Assembly (NCBI GenBank): GCA_021819105.1
Contig: JAKASK010000001.1
Coordinates: 66,448-130,447, forward strand
DNA from: an archaeon
GTDB lineage: Archaea > Thermoproteota > Nitrososphaeria > Nitrososphaerales > Gagatemarchaeaceae
DNA length: 64,000 bases
Direction of reading: 5' to 3'
Of this stretch, positions 32,474 through 40,525 are shown piece by piece. Each line of letters starts with the position of its first letter. Position 1 is the first letter of the stretch. Made by a program: the position numbers and the translations under genes. The notes beneath the pieces are model-generated. The model saw only the letters and a program-made list of their open reading frames with translations, had not been told where the DNA came from and made no database searches.

Positions 32474-33262
32474 TTGACCTGGGGTCTTCAGAACAGGGTC
32501 TCGAGGCTGATGAAGGACGGCCGCACCGTCATGCTGGCCGTCGACCACGGCTACTTCCAGGGGCCTACGACGGGGCTTGAGAACCCGAGGCGGACGGTGA
32601 CCCCGCTCCTCCCCTACGCCGACTCGCTCATGCTCACCAGGGGGGTCCTCCGCACCTCGGTGGACCCGTCGCAGCCCCTCCCGATCGTCCTAAGGGTATC
32701 CGGGGGGACGAGCGTCCTCAAGGAGCTGTCCGACGAGGTGGTGACCACCTCGATGGAGGAGGCCATCAGGCTGAACGCCTCGGCGGTGGCGGTGTCGATC
32801 TTCGTGGGGTCGGAGCACGAGAAGGAGACCCTCGCCAACCTTTCGGAGACGGTGAACGCGGGCGAGCGCTACGGCATGCCCGTCCTCGCGGTGACCGCCG
32901 TCGGGCGGGAGATGGCCAGGGACGCGAGGTACCTGGGGCTCGCCTGCAGGATCGCGGCCGAGCTGGGGGCGAGCATCGTCAAGACCTACTACTGCGAAGG
33001 ATTCCGCAAGGTGGTCGAAGGGTGCCCGGTCCCGGTGATAATCGCAGGAGGCAAGAAGGTCCCCGAGAGGGACGCCCTCCAGCTGGCCGCCAGCGCGGTC
33101 AAGGACGGGGCCGTGGGAGTGGACATGGGGAGGAACGTCTTCCAGTCGTCGAACCCGGTGGGGATGATCAGGGCGGTGCGGGCTGTGGTCCACGAGGGGA
33201 AGGGCCCAGACGCCGCCATGCAGATCTTCGAGAAGGCGCCGACCCCCAAGCTGGTCCGCTGA
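32474..33262 (+). CDS. LsrF-like class I aldolase/thiolase
   Basis: The 262-residue TIM-barrel protein closely resembles E. coli LsrF, which cleaves the AI-2 derived 3-hydroxy-5-phosphooxypentane-2,4-dione: compare WGLQNRVSRL, VMLAVDHGYFQGPTTGLE, VKTYY with the Schiff-base lysine at Lys170, CPVPVIIAGGKK and GVDMGRNVFQS. These are much nearer to LsrF, as I remember it, than to archaeal aminodeoxyheptulosonate synthase or class I fructose-bisphosphate aldolase. It begins with TTG, with a TTAAAA box about 40 bases upstream. The dehydrogenase just upstream suggests a shared sugar pathway. The AI-2 role should not be assumed. Confidence 0.85.
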   Translation: MTWGLQNRVSRLMKDGRTVMLAVDHGYFQGPTTGLENPRRTVTPLLPYADSLMLTRGVLRTSVDPSQPLPIVLRVSGGTSVLKELSDEVVTTSMEEAIRLNASAVAVSIFVGSEHEKETLANLSETVNAGERYGMPVLAVTAVGREMARDARYLGLACRIAAELGASIVKTYYCEGFRKVVEGCPVPVIIAGGKKVPERDALQLAASAVKDGAVGVDMGRNVFQSSNPVGMIRAVRAVVHEGKGPDAAMQIFEKAPTPKLVR

Positions 33263-33410
33263 CCCTATCTCGGGAGCCCCGAGACGTCTTCGCAGTCGAG
33301 ATCACAGAGGGAGGGAAGGTGATTCCATATCCCTAGATTATACCATCCATTTGGTAATGGGAAACCGTCTTACCATACTGACAGAGGAAGCAGAGATGTA
33401 ACAAGGCCCA

Positions 33411-33539
33411 CTATCTAGGAAGACCGGAAACATCGGCGCAGTCCAGGAGCGCTCCGCAGTTAGGACATCGAAATTTACAAGCCTGGATTCCGATCATATC
33501 CGCGCCGCAGGCGTAGCACTCCTCTGACGGCACTTTCAC
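33411..33539 (-). CDS. Small zinc-ribbon protein, 42 aa
   Basis: From a GTG at 33539 the frame encodes 42 residues with two zinc knuckles: CYACGAD and CPNCGA, ending LLDCADVSGLPR. The two C-x2-C pairs 14 residues apart form a typical small archaeal zinc ribbon. A TTTTAA box (33558-33563) shared with the divergent gene lies about 20-25 bases before the GTG, supporting this start. A frame open to 33917 exists but overlaps two plus-strand genes and is not credible beyond the GTG. Function unknown; such ribbons often bind RNA or proteins. Confidence 0.62.
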   Translation of the reverse strand: MKVPSEECYACGADMIGIQACKFRCPNCGALLDCADVSGLPR

Positions 33540-33557
33540 GGCTGATGGAAAGAACGG

Positions 33558-33563
33558 TTTTAA
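33558..33563. promoter_or_regulatory. Shared TATA box between two divergent zinc-ribbon genes
   Basis: TTTTAA reads as a TATA-like element on both strands: 25-30 bases before the GTG at 33588 on the plus strand and about 19-24 before the GTG at 33539 on the minus strand. Confidence 0.45.
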
Positions 33564-33587
33564 GCCCACCGGGACGGCAGTGAATTT

Positions 33588-33821
33588 GTGGAGCGGGAGG
33601 GCGCTGACGAGCGCGAGCCGAAGCTGGCAAGGAGGAGCCCCTTCGCCGCCGAAGTCAAGCTCTGCCCGAAGTGCCTCTCGCCCGTGCGGAGCATGAACAA
33701 GGACCTGATGGGGTTCGTCCCCGCGGAGTACTTCTGTCCGAAGTGCGGCTACTCGGGGATGGTCTACGTGGTCAAGGACAGTGACGGCTCGCAGGGGGAG
33801 GGTGGGCGCGGAAGCGGGTGA
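33588..33821 (+). CDS. Zinc-ribbon protein, 77 aa
   Basis: The 77-residue protein has two C-x2-C knuckles, LCPKCLSP and FCPKCGYSG, about 24 residues apart, flanked by charged tails. The layout is typical of archaeal zinc ribbons found in transcription or translation accessory proteins. The GTG start is 25-30 bases after the shared TATA box. Its 3' end overlaps the beginning of the CPBP protease-like gene, so they are probably co-transcribed. Role unknown. Confidence 0.65.
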   Translation: MEREGADEREPKLARRSPFAAEVKLCPKCLSPVRSMNKDLMGFVPAEYFCPKCGYSGMVYVVKDSDGSQGEGGRGSG

Positions 33822-34869
33822 AGGCAGGGTAACCGCCAGGGTGCTCCCCCTGGGGGTGTTCCTCGCCCTGCTCGCGTTCACCGTCGTCCTGGTGGCGGCC
33901 TCGGTCCCGGCGGGCATCTACGCCATGTTCTCCGGCAAGCTTTCTGCCACCGCGTCGGCCGCGACCCTGGTGCGCCCATACCTCTGGCTGGGCCCGGTCC
34001 CCATAGTCTTCGGGTACTACGTCCCCGCAGGCGTCCTCTTTGGCGCCGTCATGGCGGTCTACGTCGCGATGCTTGTCTACGGGGTACTCCAGCAGGCCAG
34101 GCCGTGGAGGGCGGTCGCCGCCTCGGTCCGCGAGGGGTTCGGGGCCCTGGGGTCCAGCCCCTTCGTGGTGATGATGGTCTCCATCGGGTTCCTCACCTTC
34201 ACCGCGTCCATGATCGACAACGTCACTTCGGCCGCCGGGGTTCCCATCGGGGCCCCGGCCGGAGACCCCCTGGAGCTCTTCCTCGGGTTCACCGTCGCCC
34301 CGGTCGTGGAGGAGCTGGGGTTCAGGGTCGTCCTGATCGGCCTCGTGGCGCTTGTGCTCTCCCTGGGCAAGTCATGGAAGGAAGCGCTGGGTGCGCTCTG
34401 GAGGCCGTCCATGGCCATGGACGGGCTGGCCGTGGGAGGCGGCACCGCGATCATCATCTGGGCTGCGACGGGGCTGAGCTCCGTCGCCTTCGGGGCGTGC
34501 CATGTGGCCTGCGGCGGGTCGGGGTGGCAGATCGGCAAGTTCCCCGAGGCGGCCTTCGGGGGGCTGGTGCTCGGGTACGTCTACGTGAAGTACGGGTTCC
34601 ACGTCGCCGTCATCACCCACTGGGGGATAGACTACTTCGGAAGCGCGTTCTCGTTCTACGGCCAGGCCGCCTATGGGATCCCCTGGAACTCGGGGACCAC
34701 AGAGTACGTCGGCCAGTACCTGGTCGACTACGACCTCCTATTGCTCTTCGGGCTGGCGAGCTTCCTCCTCGTGGCCTACCTGGGGCTCAGCCGGATAGCG
34801 AGGAGGAGGAGGCCGGCCGAGGCCGAGCCATTTATCCCCCCGCCGCCGGGGGGAGGACCGGGACCATGA
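33802..34869 (+). CDS. CPBP-family intramembrane protease homologue
   Basis: Polytopic membrane protein of the CPBP/Abi family (related to Rce1 prenyl proteases). About eight helices are visible. The three family motifs are present: VVEELGFR (E-E-x3-R), FGACH (F-x3-H) and THWGIDY (H-x3-D/N). From the GTG at 33802 it has 355 residues; a GTG at 33781 is also open. It ends in a cytoplasmic Arg- and Pro-rich tail whose stop overlaps the ATG of the dCTP deaminase-like gene by 4 bases. Substrate unknown. Confidence 0.85.
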   Translation: MGAEAGEGRVTARVLPLGVFLALLAFTVVLVAASVPAGIYAMFSGKLSATASAATLVRPYLWLGPVPIVFGYYVPAGVLFGAVMAVYVAMLVYGVLQQARPWRAVAASVREGFGALGSSPFVVMMVSIGFLTFTASMIDNVTSAAGVPIGAPAGDPLELFLGFTVAPVVEELGFRVVLIGLVALVLSLGKSWKEALGALWRPSMAMDGLAVGGGTAIIIWAATGLSSVAFGACHVACGGSGWQIGKFPEAAFGGLVLGYVYVKYGFHVAVITHWGIDYFGSAFSFYGQAAYGIPWNSGTTEYVGQYLVDYDLLLLFGLASFLLVAYLGLSRIARRRRPAEAEPFIPPPPGGGPGP

Positions 34870-35396
34870 CGGTGATGGGAGCGCCGCTGCTGCGGGACCT
34901 GGTCGCGAAGTACAGGTGCATCTACCCCTCGGAGGACTCTGCGTTCGACGGGGACGGGTACGTGCTCACTGTGAGGGAGGACAGGACCCTCAATTACCTG
35001 GAGCACAGGAACATGGTGTCGAGGGAGATAGTGTTCACACCCCCGGACTGCGTGGCCCACCTGACGTCGAAGAGCAAGTTCGGGAGGCTGGGGCTTTCGT
35101 TCCTCAACTCGGTGAAGGTCCACAGCGGGTTCGTGGGGAGGCTCGCACTGGAGCTGGTCAACCTCAGCAACGAGAGGACCCCCATAACGATCAGGCAGGG
35201 CGACCCGCTCATCCACATCGAGTTCATGAGGAGGGAGGGGCCCCCCGAGCCCTACTCCGGGAGGTACATGTTCCAGTTCATGGACGACGGCGAGTCGTCG
35301 ATGTACGTCGACACGCTTTCGAAGGGGTTCCCGGAGCTCTTCCGCAGGGAAGACCTCGAGCGAAGGGCGAGAGAGAGGGTCGTCGTCGAAGGCTGA
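34866..35396 (+). CDS. dcd: dCTP deaminase / dUTPase-superfamily protein
   Basis: The 176-residue protein has the trimeric dUTPase/dCTP deaminase beta fold: LTVREDRTLNYLEHRN, then LTSKSKFGRLGLSFLNSVKVHSGF, which resembles the substrate-binding S-S-x-G-R and G-x-V-H-x-G-F/D blocks, and ALELVNLSNERTPITIRQGDPLIHIEF. These act on dCTP or dUTP to supply dUMP for thymidylate synthesis. Deaminase versus diphosphatase cannot be told for sure; the conserved dCTP deaminase Glu is not clearly placed. The ATG overlaps the stop of the upstream protease-like gene. Confidence 0.75.
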   Translation: MTVMGAPLLRDLVAKYRCIYPSEDSAFDGDGYVLTVREDRTLNYLEHRNMVSREIVFTPPDCVAHLTSKSKFGRLGLSFLNSVKVHSGFVGRLALELVNLSNERTPITIRQGDPLIHIEFMRREGPPEPYSGRYMFQFMDDGESSMYVDTLSKGFPELFRREDLERRARERVVVEG

Positions 35397-35468
35397 AGCC
35401 GGGCCCGCCCGGGAAGGCGCGCGGCCCACTATCACCTGGCCACTGGAGCCGCAGATTAGAGGTCATGG

Positions 35469-35476
35469 TTATATAA
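35469..35476 (+). promoter_or_regulatory. TATA box of the surface protein gene at 35496
   Basis: TTATATAA, within the 10-bp palindrome GTTATATAAC, lies 20-27 bases before the TTG at 35496, fixing the start and implying a leaderless mRNA. Confidence 0.6.
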
Positions 35477-35495
35477 CGCAGTTTGGGATTCGCCA

Positions 35496-36401
35496 TTGTT
35501 GGACGTTTTTCGCCGTAGAGGGATAGCCACCGTAGCTATCGTCGTCGTGATTGTAGTGGTCATAGCAGCCGCAGGGGTCGGCGCATACCTCGTGATCAGC
35601 TCCGGCGGGGGCAACGGGAGCACCACCTCCCACTCGACCAGCACAGGGCTTACGACAACGAGGAGCACCAGCACCCAGACCCAGAGCCAGGGCCAGTCCA
35701 CTACCCAGACAACCACTCAGACAACCACGCAGTCGACCCTCACGACCAGCTATAACACGCAGTCCTGCACCGTGACAGGAACCGCGACAACGACGCAAAG
35801 CACAACTGACAGCATACGCCTTGACGTTATACCGCTCTTCGAGCAGTTTACGAACATGACCATGACTTACGCCGGTTCGACCAGCAGCGGGAATTTCAGC
35901 ATGACAGAATCATACCGGGTGACGTCGACCAGCACCTCGGGCGGCGTGACCGTCTACACGGTTGACCTGGCCTACAGGGTCGGCGGTTCGGTGCTGAACT
36001 CGTCGGCCGCCGTCGACTCGAACGGCAATGTCCTGTGGGTGGACGAGTACGGTCAGAACTTCACGACCAACGCCCAGCAGTACTTCTTGGGCGGGATCTC
36101 CGCGTTCCTGATCGAGGGAACCTATCAGGGTCAGCTGCAGGCCTACACCGGAAGTTCCTTCACTTCCACCAGCAAGGGCTCACAGACCATCGGTTCGGTG
36201 AGCGTACAGGTCACCGAGTACACTCTGTCGTCGACGCCTCAGACCTTCACCGAGTGCGGGGTCTCTGGGTCCCTAAGCACCTACCTGCTGGACGTCGGGC
36301 AGACAACGAGCTCCTTCTCGTTCATCACGTACATGCACATGGTCGGAACCATCAACGGGCAGAGCATAGACATGACGATTCAGGTCACCTCGCTCACTTA
36401 G
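35496..36401 (+). CDS. Membrane-anchored extracellular protein with Thr/Ser/Gln-rich linker
   Basis: The 301-residue protein has an N-terminal anchor (TVAIVVVIVVVIAAAGVGAYLVI), a long Thr/Ser/Gln-rich stretch (about 40-105) likely O-glycosylated and able to span the S-layer, then a beta-rich extracellular domain of about 195 residues. The domain has few cysteines and repeated Thr/Ser/Tyr strands. It resembles the outer-surface proteins common in this lineage but has no enzyme motif I can recognise. It begins with TTG after a strong TATA box. Confidence 0.7.
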   Translation: MLDVFRRRGIATVAIVVVIVVVIAAAGVGAYLVISSGGGNGSTTSHSTSTGLTTTRSTSTQTQSQGQSTTQTTTQTTTQSTLTTSYNTQSCTVTGTATTTQSTTDSIRLDVIPLFEQFTNMTMTYAGSTSSGNFSMTESYRVTSTSTSGGVTVYTVDLAYRVGGSVLNSSAAVDSNGNVLWVDEYGQNFTTNAQQYFLGGISAFLIEGTYQGQLQAYTGSSFTSTSKGSQTIGSVSVQVTEYTLSSTPQTFTECGVSGSLSTYLLDVGQTTSSFSFITYMHMVGTINGQSIDMTIQVTSLT

Positions 36402-36490
36402 CAACAACAGCGCCCAGCCCCGTCCGTTCTACATGCAGGCGAACAGCCTAATCCGAGTGAGGTCTGGCCGGCTGAGAGTCCCGCAAAGTC

Positions 36491-36508
36491 TGGCGGCTCC
36501 GACCGCCA
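36491..36508 (+). terminator. Possible terminator hairpin between convergent genes
   Basis: TGGCGG-CTCCGA-CCGCCA forms a perfect 6-bp stem about 90 bases after the surface-protein stop, before the convergent tfb stop. A short pyrimidine run follows at 36519-36526. It could end either transcript. Confidence 0.35.
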
Positions 36509-36557
36509 ATGGATGGGTTCCCCCTTTGGGCCGTGGGCCTTTATGAAATCGGACAGC

Positions 36558-37499
36558 CTAGATGCCTAGCGCGGACCTGAGCCCCTTGTACCTGTTCCGA
36601 ATGGTGACCTCGGTCACCCCGGCCGCCTCGGCGACGTCCTTCTGGGTCTTGTCCTCCCCCTCGAGGGTGCAGGCCACGTAGAGCGCGGCCGCCGCCAGCC
36701 CCATGGGGTCCTTCCCGGCCGAAATCCTGGTCTCCTCGGCGCGCTTCAGTATCTCGAGGGCCCTCCTCTTCGTCTTCTCCGTCAGCTGCGCCTTCGAAGC
36801 GATGCGCGAGATGCACTTCGTCGGGTCGACGACGGGCATCTTGATGTCCATCTCCTTGAGCAGCAGCCTGTAGCACCTGGCGATGTCCTTCTTCTTGACG
36901 TTGCTCACCGCCGCGAGGTCCTTCAGCGTCCTGGGGGTCTGCGTGTCCCTGCAGGCGGCGTAGAGCGAAGCGGCGATAATCGCAGAAATCGACCTGCCCC
37001 TCACCAGGCCCCTCTCGAGGGCCTTCCTGTAGATGTAGGCGGCCTTCTCCACCACCGCGTCGGAGACGGAGAGCTTGTCGGACAGCCTGTCGAGCTCGCT
37101 GAACGCCTGCCTTAGGTTCCTGTCGACGGGCTCGTGCACCTGGCTCCTCGAGTCCCAGGTCCTCAGCCTTTCGACCGTGGCCTTCATCGACGCCGAGAGC
37201 GACTTCCCCGACGCATCCTTGTTGACCCCCCCGATGACCGTGGCCAGCCCCATGTCGTGCATGGCTATGGACGTGGGTATCCCTCCCCTGCTCCTGTCGT
37301 CCTTCTCCTCCTTCGAGAAGGCCCTCCACTCGGGGCCGACCTCCTCGATCTTCTCCTTCACCACAAAGCCGCAGGCGCCGCAGAAGAGCTCGCCCCCGGC
37401 GGAATCTACGATCATCGGCCCCTTCCCGCACCTGGGGCACTTGTCCATCGCCTTCTGCAGGCGCATCAACCTCGACATGTCTTTGTTATCTGAGAACAT
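36558..37499 (-). CDS. tfb: Transcription initiation factor B
   Basis: Archaeal TFIIB, which binds TBP-TATA DNA and recruits RNA polymerase. From the ATG at 37499 it has 313 residues: an N-terminal zinc ribbon CPRCG...CGACG, the B-finger/linker GPEWRAFSKEEKDDRSR, and two cyclin repeats (about 110-205 and 210-313), the second ending in VTEVTIRNRYKGL, the BRE-recognising helix-turn-helix. The upstream ATG-less extension to 37544 is not needed. Repeated TGCAGATATTG motifs lie upstream. Many archaea of this group carry several TFBs, so this may be one of a set. Confidence 0.95.
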   Translation of the reverse strand: MFSDNKDMSRLMRLQKAMDKCPRCGKGPMIVDSAGGELFCGACGFVVKEKIEEVGPEWRAFSKEEKDDRSRGGIPTSIAMHDMGLATVIGGVNKDASGKSLSASMKATVERLRTWDSRSQVHEPVDRNLRQAFSELDRLSDKLSVSDAVVEKAAYIYRKALERGLVRGRSISAIIAASLYAACRDTQTPRTLKDLAAVSNVKKKDIARCYRLLLKEMDIKMPVVDPTKCISRIASKAQLTEKTKRRALEILKRAEETRISAGKDPMGLAAAALYVACTLEGEDKTQKDVAEAAGVTEVTIRNRYKGLRSALGI

Positions 37500-37567
37500 A
37501 TTCACCACTGGCGAAATGCTTACAAGGAACTCCCTCCCTCTCACATATTTATGTCTTACTGCTGATT

Positions 37568-37626
37568 TGCAGATATTGCATGTCCACCCCGCATACTTAG
37601 CAATATTGGATGCAGATATTGTATGT
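37568..37626. repeat. Two 16-bp direct repeats upstream of tfb
   Basis: TGCAGATATTGCATGT (37568-37583) and TGCAGATATTGTATGT (37611-37626) differ at one base and start 43 bases apart, about four helical turns. Between them lies the palindrome CAATATTG (37601-37608). They sit between tfb and the divergent gene at 37691. Confidence 0.55.
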
Positions 37627-37690
37627 TTCTTGGCTCCCGCCCTGGCACGTTTTCATATGCCGTTTTCAGAGGCACAGGCGCGTAAAGCCA

Positions 37691-38656
37691 GTGAAAGGTA
37701 AGACCCCGGCTGCCGCCTATCTGAGGCCGATCCTCGACACCTACATGGGCTCGGCCGTCGCCCTCGTCGGGTGCACTTCCCGGGGGATCGAAAGGTACTC
37801 CTGCGAGTTCGACGTCCTCGTCGTGTCGAACGAGAAGCACTCCCCGGCTACCCTGAAGATGGGGGACGTGTACGCTGACGTCGCGTTCGCCACCGAGAAG
37901 GAGTTCCTGTCTCCCGCGGACCCCGAGAGGTCCCTGGCCATCGCCGCGGCCAAGCCGGTCAGGGACACTGCCCTGGTCCTCTCCACCGGGAGCGCCGCCA
38001 GCGCGGCCACCTACTCCGCCTCGGCCAAGGTCGCCTGCAGGACCCGGCTCACCTCCGCCCTGAAGACGACGGTCAGGGCCGAAGAATCGCTCACAAAGGG
38101 CGCGGCCATCGACGCAGACTTCTGGCTCCTCGCGGCTTCCTACGAGCTCGCCTACGCCCTGCTCCTCTCAAGGGAGGCTATCCCGTCCCCCAGCCACCTC
38201 CTCCACCAGCTCAGGACGGAGACGAAGTGGGCGAAGGGGTTCGAGGGGGTGTCGATAGGGGCAGGACTGGAGGCAGCCACCAGGGCGGCCTGCGGGACCC
38301 GGCTGGACGGGCTCGCGGTGCTCCACGACCTGATCAGGGAAGGTTCAGACTCGGGGGCGGACTCCGAGTGGTCCACCGTGCGCACAGAGATCCTGGGGGC
38401 GAAGGCCCGGGAGCTCGTGACGCGGGCAGAGCTCGCGGAGTGCTATTCTTTCCTCGGCCAGGAGCTCGTGGACGACCTGCTCGCGGTCATGCGGGCACAC
38501 CCAAAGCAGAGCGTCGGGACCCTGGCCGAGGGGGGGAACAGGCTGCTCGGCGAGAGGCTCATGAAGCAGCTCGGCCTGGCCAGGGGCGAGAAGTCTCTGC
38601 GGGCAGGGCTGGACGTGGTCAGGAGGCAGGTCACCCTCCTCATGAAGAAGACCTGA
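37691..38656 (+). CDS. Unknown protein with a nucleotidyltransferase-like N-terminus
   Basis: I do not recognise a named family. From the GTG at 37691 it has 321 residues. The N-terminus, YMGSAVALVGCTSRGIERYSCEFDVLVVS (about 18-46), resembles the helix-turn and D-x-D strand of nucleotidyltransferases (G-S-x8-S-D-x-D), with only one clear acidic residue (EFDV). The remainder is largely helical with many Ala, Leu and Glu and could be a HEPN-like or helical domain. It is divergent from tfb across the repeated motif. It may be a minimal-NTase derivative; catalytic capacity is uncertain. Confidence 0.6.
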   Translation: MKGKTPAAAYLRPILDTYMGSAVALVGCTSRGIERYSCEFDVLVVSNEKHSPATLKMGDVYADVAFATEKEFLSPADPERSLAIAAAKPVRDTALVLSTGSAASAATYSASAKVACRTRLTSALKTTVRAEESLTKGAAIDADFWLLAASYELAYALLLSREAIPSPSHLLHQLRTETKWAKGFEGVSIGAGLEAATRAACGTRLDGLAVLHDLIREGSDSGADSEWSTVRTEILGAKARELVTRAELAECYSFLGQELVDDLLAVMRAHPKQSVGTLAEGGNRLLGERLMKQLGLARGEKSLRAGLDVVRRQVTLLMKKT

Positions 38657-38679
38657 CCGCGGCAGGGTTCGCTCAACCC

Positions 38680-38685
38680 TTAATT
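38680..38685 (+). promoter_or_regulatory. TATA-like box for the XRE regulator gene
   Basis: TTAATT lies 26-31 bases before the TTG at 38711, which supports that codon as the start instead of the TTG at 38684, which overlaps the box itself. Confidence 0.4.
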
Positions 38686-38710
38686 GCACTTCGACAGGAG
38701 CCAAAGATGC

Positions 38711-39418
38711 TTGGAAGGGTCAAGCAGCGACGCTGTCGCAAAGATAGCAGGCAATGTTGTGTCCAGCCCCGACGCAGGCAGGGCGATGAAGGCCTGGAGG
38801 GAGAAGCTCGGGATCAAGCAGAAGTCCCTGGCAGACTCACTTCACATCTCGGCGTCGGTCCTGAGCGACTACGAGTCGGGGCGCCGGCCGTCCCCCGGGG
38901 TGAAGTTCGTCAGGAAATACATAGAGGCGCTCGTCACCCTCGACGAAGGGAAGGGGAGGGTGGTCTCGACTCTGCTCTCGAGCGAGAAGGACGAAGCGAT
39001 ATTGTCCATCGGGGAGTTCAGCTCCCCCATCGAGGCTTCGAGGGTCCTGAAGCTCCTCGACGCGACCGTCCTTACTGGGAGCCCGTCCGACATCAAGCTC
39101 TACGGCTACACGGTGGTGGACAGCATCAAGACGATCTACGCCCTTTCGGGCTACGACTTCTACCGGATCTTCGGCGCCACCACCGAGAGAGCCCTCGTCT
39201 TCACCAAGGTAGGGATGGGACGCAGCCCCCTCGTCGCCATCAGGGTCTCGCAGCTGAAGCCAAGGGTGGTGATAATCCACGGCCCCCGGGAGGTTGACCC
39301 CCTGGCGGTCGACCTCGCCCGCAGGGAGGGGCTGGTGCTCGCCCTTTCCGGAGCAACGAGCGAGGAGGCAATGATAGCCGCCCTCAGGGGGCTGCTCCAG
39401 CGCTCGGCCCAGCCCTGA
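38711..39418 (+). CDS. Archaeal XRE-type helix-turn-helix regulator
   Basis: From TTG at 38711 the protein has 235 residues. The HTH spans MKAWREKLGIKQKSLADSLHISASVLSDYESGRRPSPG, with the highly conserved SDYESGRR helix, as in the archaeal family typified by methanogen and Pyrococcus predicted regulators. The C-terminal half (about 95-235) is an alpha/beta domain that may bind a ligand; it contains EVDPLAVDLARREG and a final helix. The 3' end overlaps the convergent glycosyltransferase by 35 bases. Target genes unknown. Confidence 0.85.
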   Translation: MEGSSSDAVAKIAGNVVSSPDAGRAMKAWREKLGIKQKSLADSLHISASVLSDYESGRRPSPGVKFVRKYIEALVTLDEGKGRVVSTLLSSEKDEAILSIGEFSSPIEASRVLKLLDATVLTGSPSDIKLYGYTVVDSIKTIYALSGYDFYRIFGATTERALVFTKVGMGRSPLVAIRVSQLKPRVVIIHGPREVDPLAVDLARREGLVLALSGATSEEAMIAALRGLLQRSAQP

Positions 39419-40466
39419 ACGGCGGCTGCCTCGGCGCCTGGGCCACGGCCATGATATGCCTGGCAGCGGCTTCTTCTCCCCTGTACTCCCTGGGCGCGCT
39501 CCTCCTTCCGATCTTCTGCTCGACCAGCTCCCCCAGCCTTGCCATGTCCTCCCAGTCGTAGCCGAGGTCCGCCGCGTTCCTCTCCTGCTCCGCGTGATGG
39601 CGTATGGGGATGACCACGATGGGGGTCCCCGACGAGGCGGCCTCGTCGATGGTGCTCTTGCCTGCGGTGGAGACGACGAGGTCGGCGCAGGCGACAAGGT
39701 CTTGGTTGTCCCCGACTACCCCGAGGTCGCGGACCCTGGGGCCCTCGAACCTCTTCCCCCGGTTCCCGGTCACGACGAGGGTCGCGTCCCGGAGGGGGTC
39801 GGCGTCCAGCGCCGAGAGGAGCCGGGACCCCAGTTCCCTCCCTATGCCGCTCCCGCTCATGCTGAACAGGACAAGCCGCCCCTCAGGGAAGCCGAACCGC
39901 TTCCTGACTTCTTCCGCCGGCATGGTGGGCCTTCGGACTATGGGGCCTACGTACCTCCTGTTCGCCCCGTCCTCCCCCTCCTCGGGGACGATCACCAGGT
40001 CCGCCGAGGCCAGCAGGCCGGCGTACCACCTCTCCACCCTCCCCTCTATCTTCCGCGCGAGCCACCCTCTGGCGAACCCCAGCAAGAGCTCGTCAGCTAT
40101 GAAAGCCCGCTTGAGCCCAGCCTCACCTGCCGCCGCCATCCCCGAGAATTCTTCGTCGCAGACCAGGATGTCTGGACGGAACCTGCCGACGAGCTCCTTC
40201 ACCCGCGGCACGTTCCTCCGTTGTGCGAGCCAGGACCTGGCGTACCAGAGCGAGACCCCGTACATCTCCAGCCCGTCCACCCGGGGGACCGCCTCGTCCA
40301 CCACGTCGTCCGGCCCCAGGCCCCGCTCCCTCAGGAACTCGGCCGCCCTGCCGCCTGAAAAGACCCTCACCTCCGCCCCATTCCTCCTGAGCTCCTCCAC
40401 GATCACGGACGACCTCGTGGCGTGGCCCAGGCCGATGGGGCTGATGCCGTAGAGTATCCTCGGCAC
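39384..40466 (-). CDS. GT-B glycosyltransferase, MurG/UGT-like
   Basis: Transfers a sugar from a nucleotide sugar; acceptor unknown. From the GTG at 40466 it has 360 residues. It begins PRILYGISPIGLGHATRS, with the glycine-rich GHATR loop typical of GT28/MurG-like and related archaeal enzymes, and the C-terminal domain has GSGIGRELGS, VVSTAGKSTIDEAASSGTP (donor-binding, with conserved Glu) and IPIRHHAEQERNA. The frame is open to 40502, but the GTG starts exactly at the first strand. It may act in surface glycosylation or glycolipid synthesis. Its 3' end overlaps the convergent regulator gene by 35 bases. Confidence 0.85.
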   Translation of the reverse strand: MPRILYGISPIGLGHATRSSVIVEELRRNGAEVRVFSGGRAAEFLRERGLGPDDVVDEAVPRVDGLEMYGVSLWYARSWLAQRRNVPRVKELVGRFRPDILVCDEEFSGMAAAGEAGLKRAFIADELLLGFARGWLARKIEGRVERWYAGLLASADLVIVPEEGEDGANRRYVGPIVRRPTMPAEEVRKRFGFPEGRLVLFSMSGSGIGRELGSRLLSALDADPLRDATLVVTGNRGKRFEGPRVRDLGVVGDNQDLVACADLVVSTAGKSTIDEAASSGTPIVVIPIRHHAEQERNAADLGYDWEDMARLGELVEQKIGRRSAPREYRGEEAAARHIMAVAQAPRQPPFRAGPSAGAAP

Positions 40467-40525
40467 GGTCGCCGAACCCCGGAGGTGCGTATTTAACGCC
40501 ACGAAGGAGGGGCGGTGGAGAAGCC

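Noticed and set aside
33540-33917. Upstream extension of the small zinc-ribbon frame on the minus strand
   Set aside because: It runs through two plus-strand genes and the shared TATA box and has no domain-like sequence; only the last 42 residues look real.
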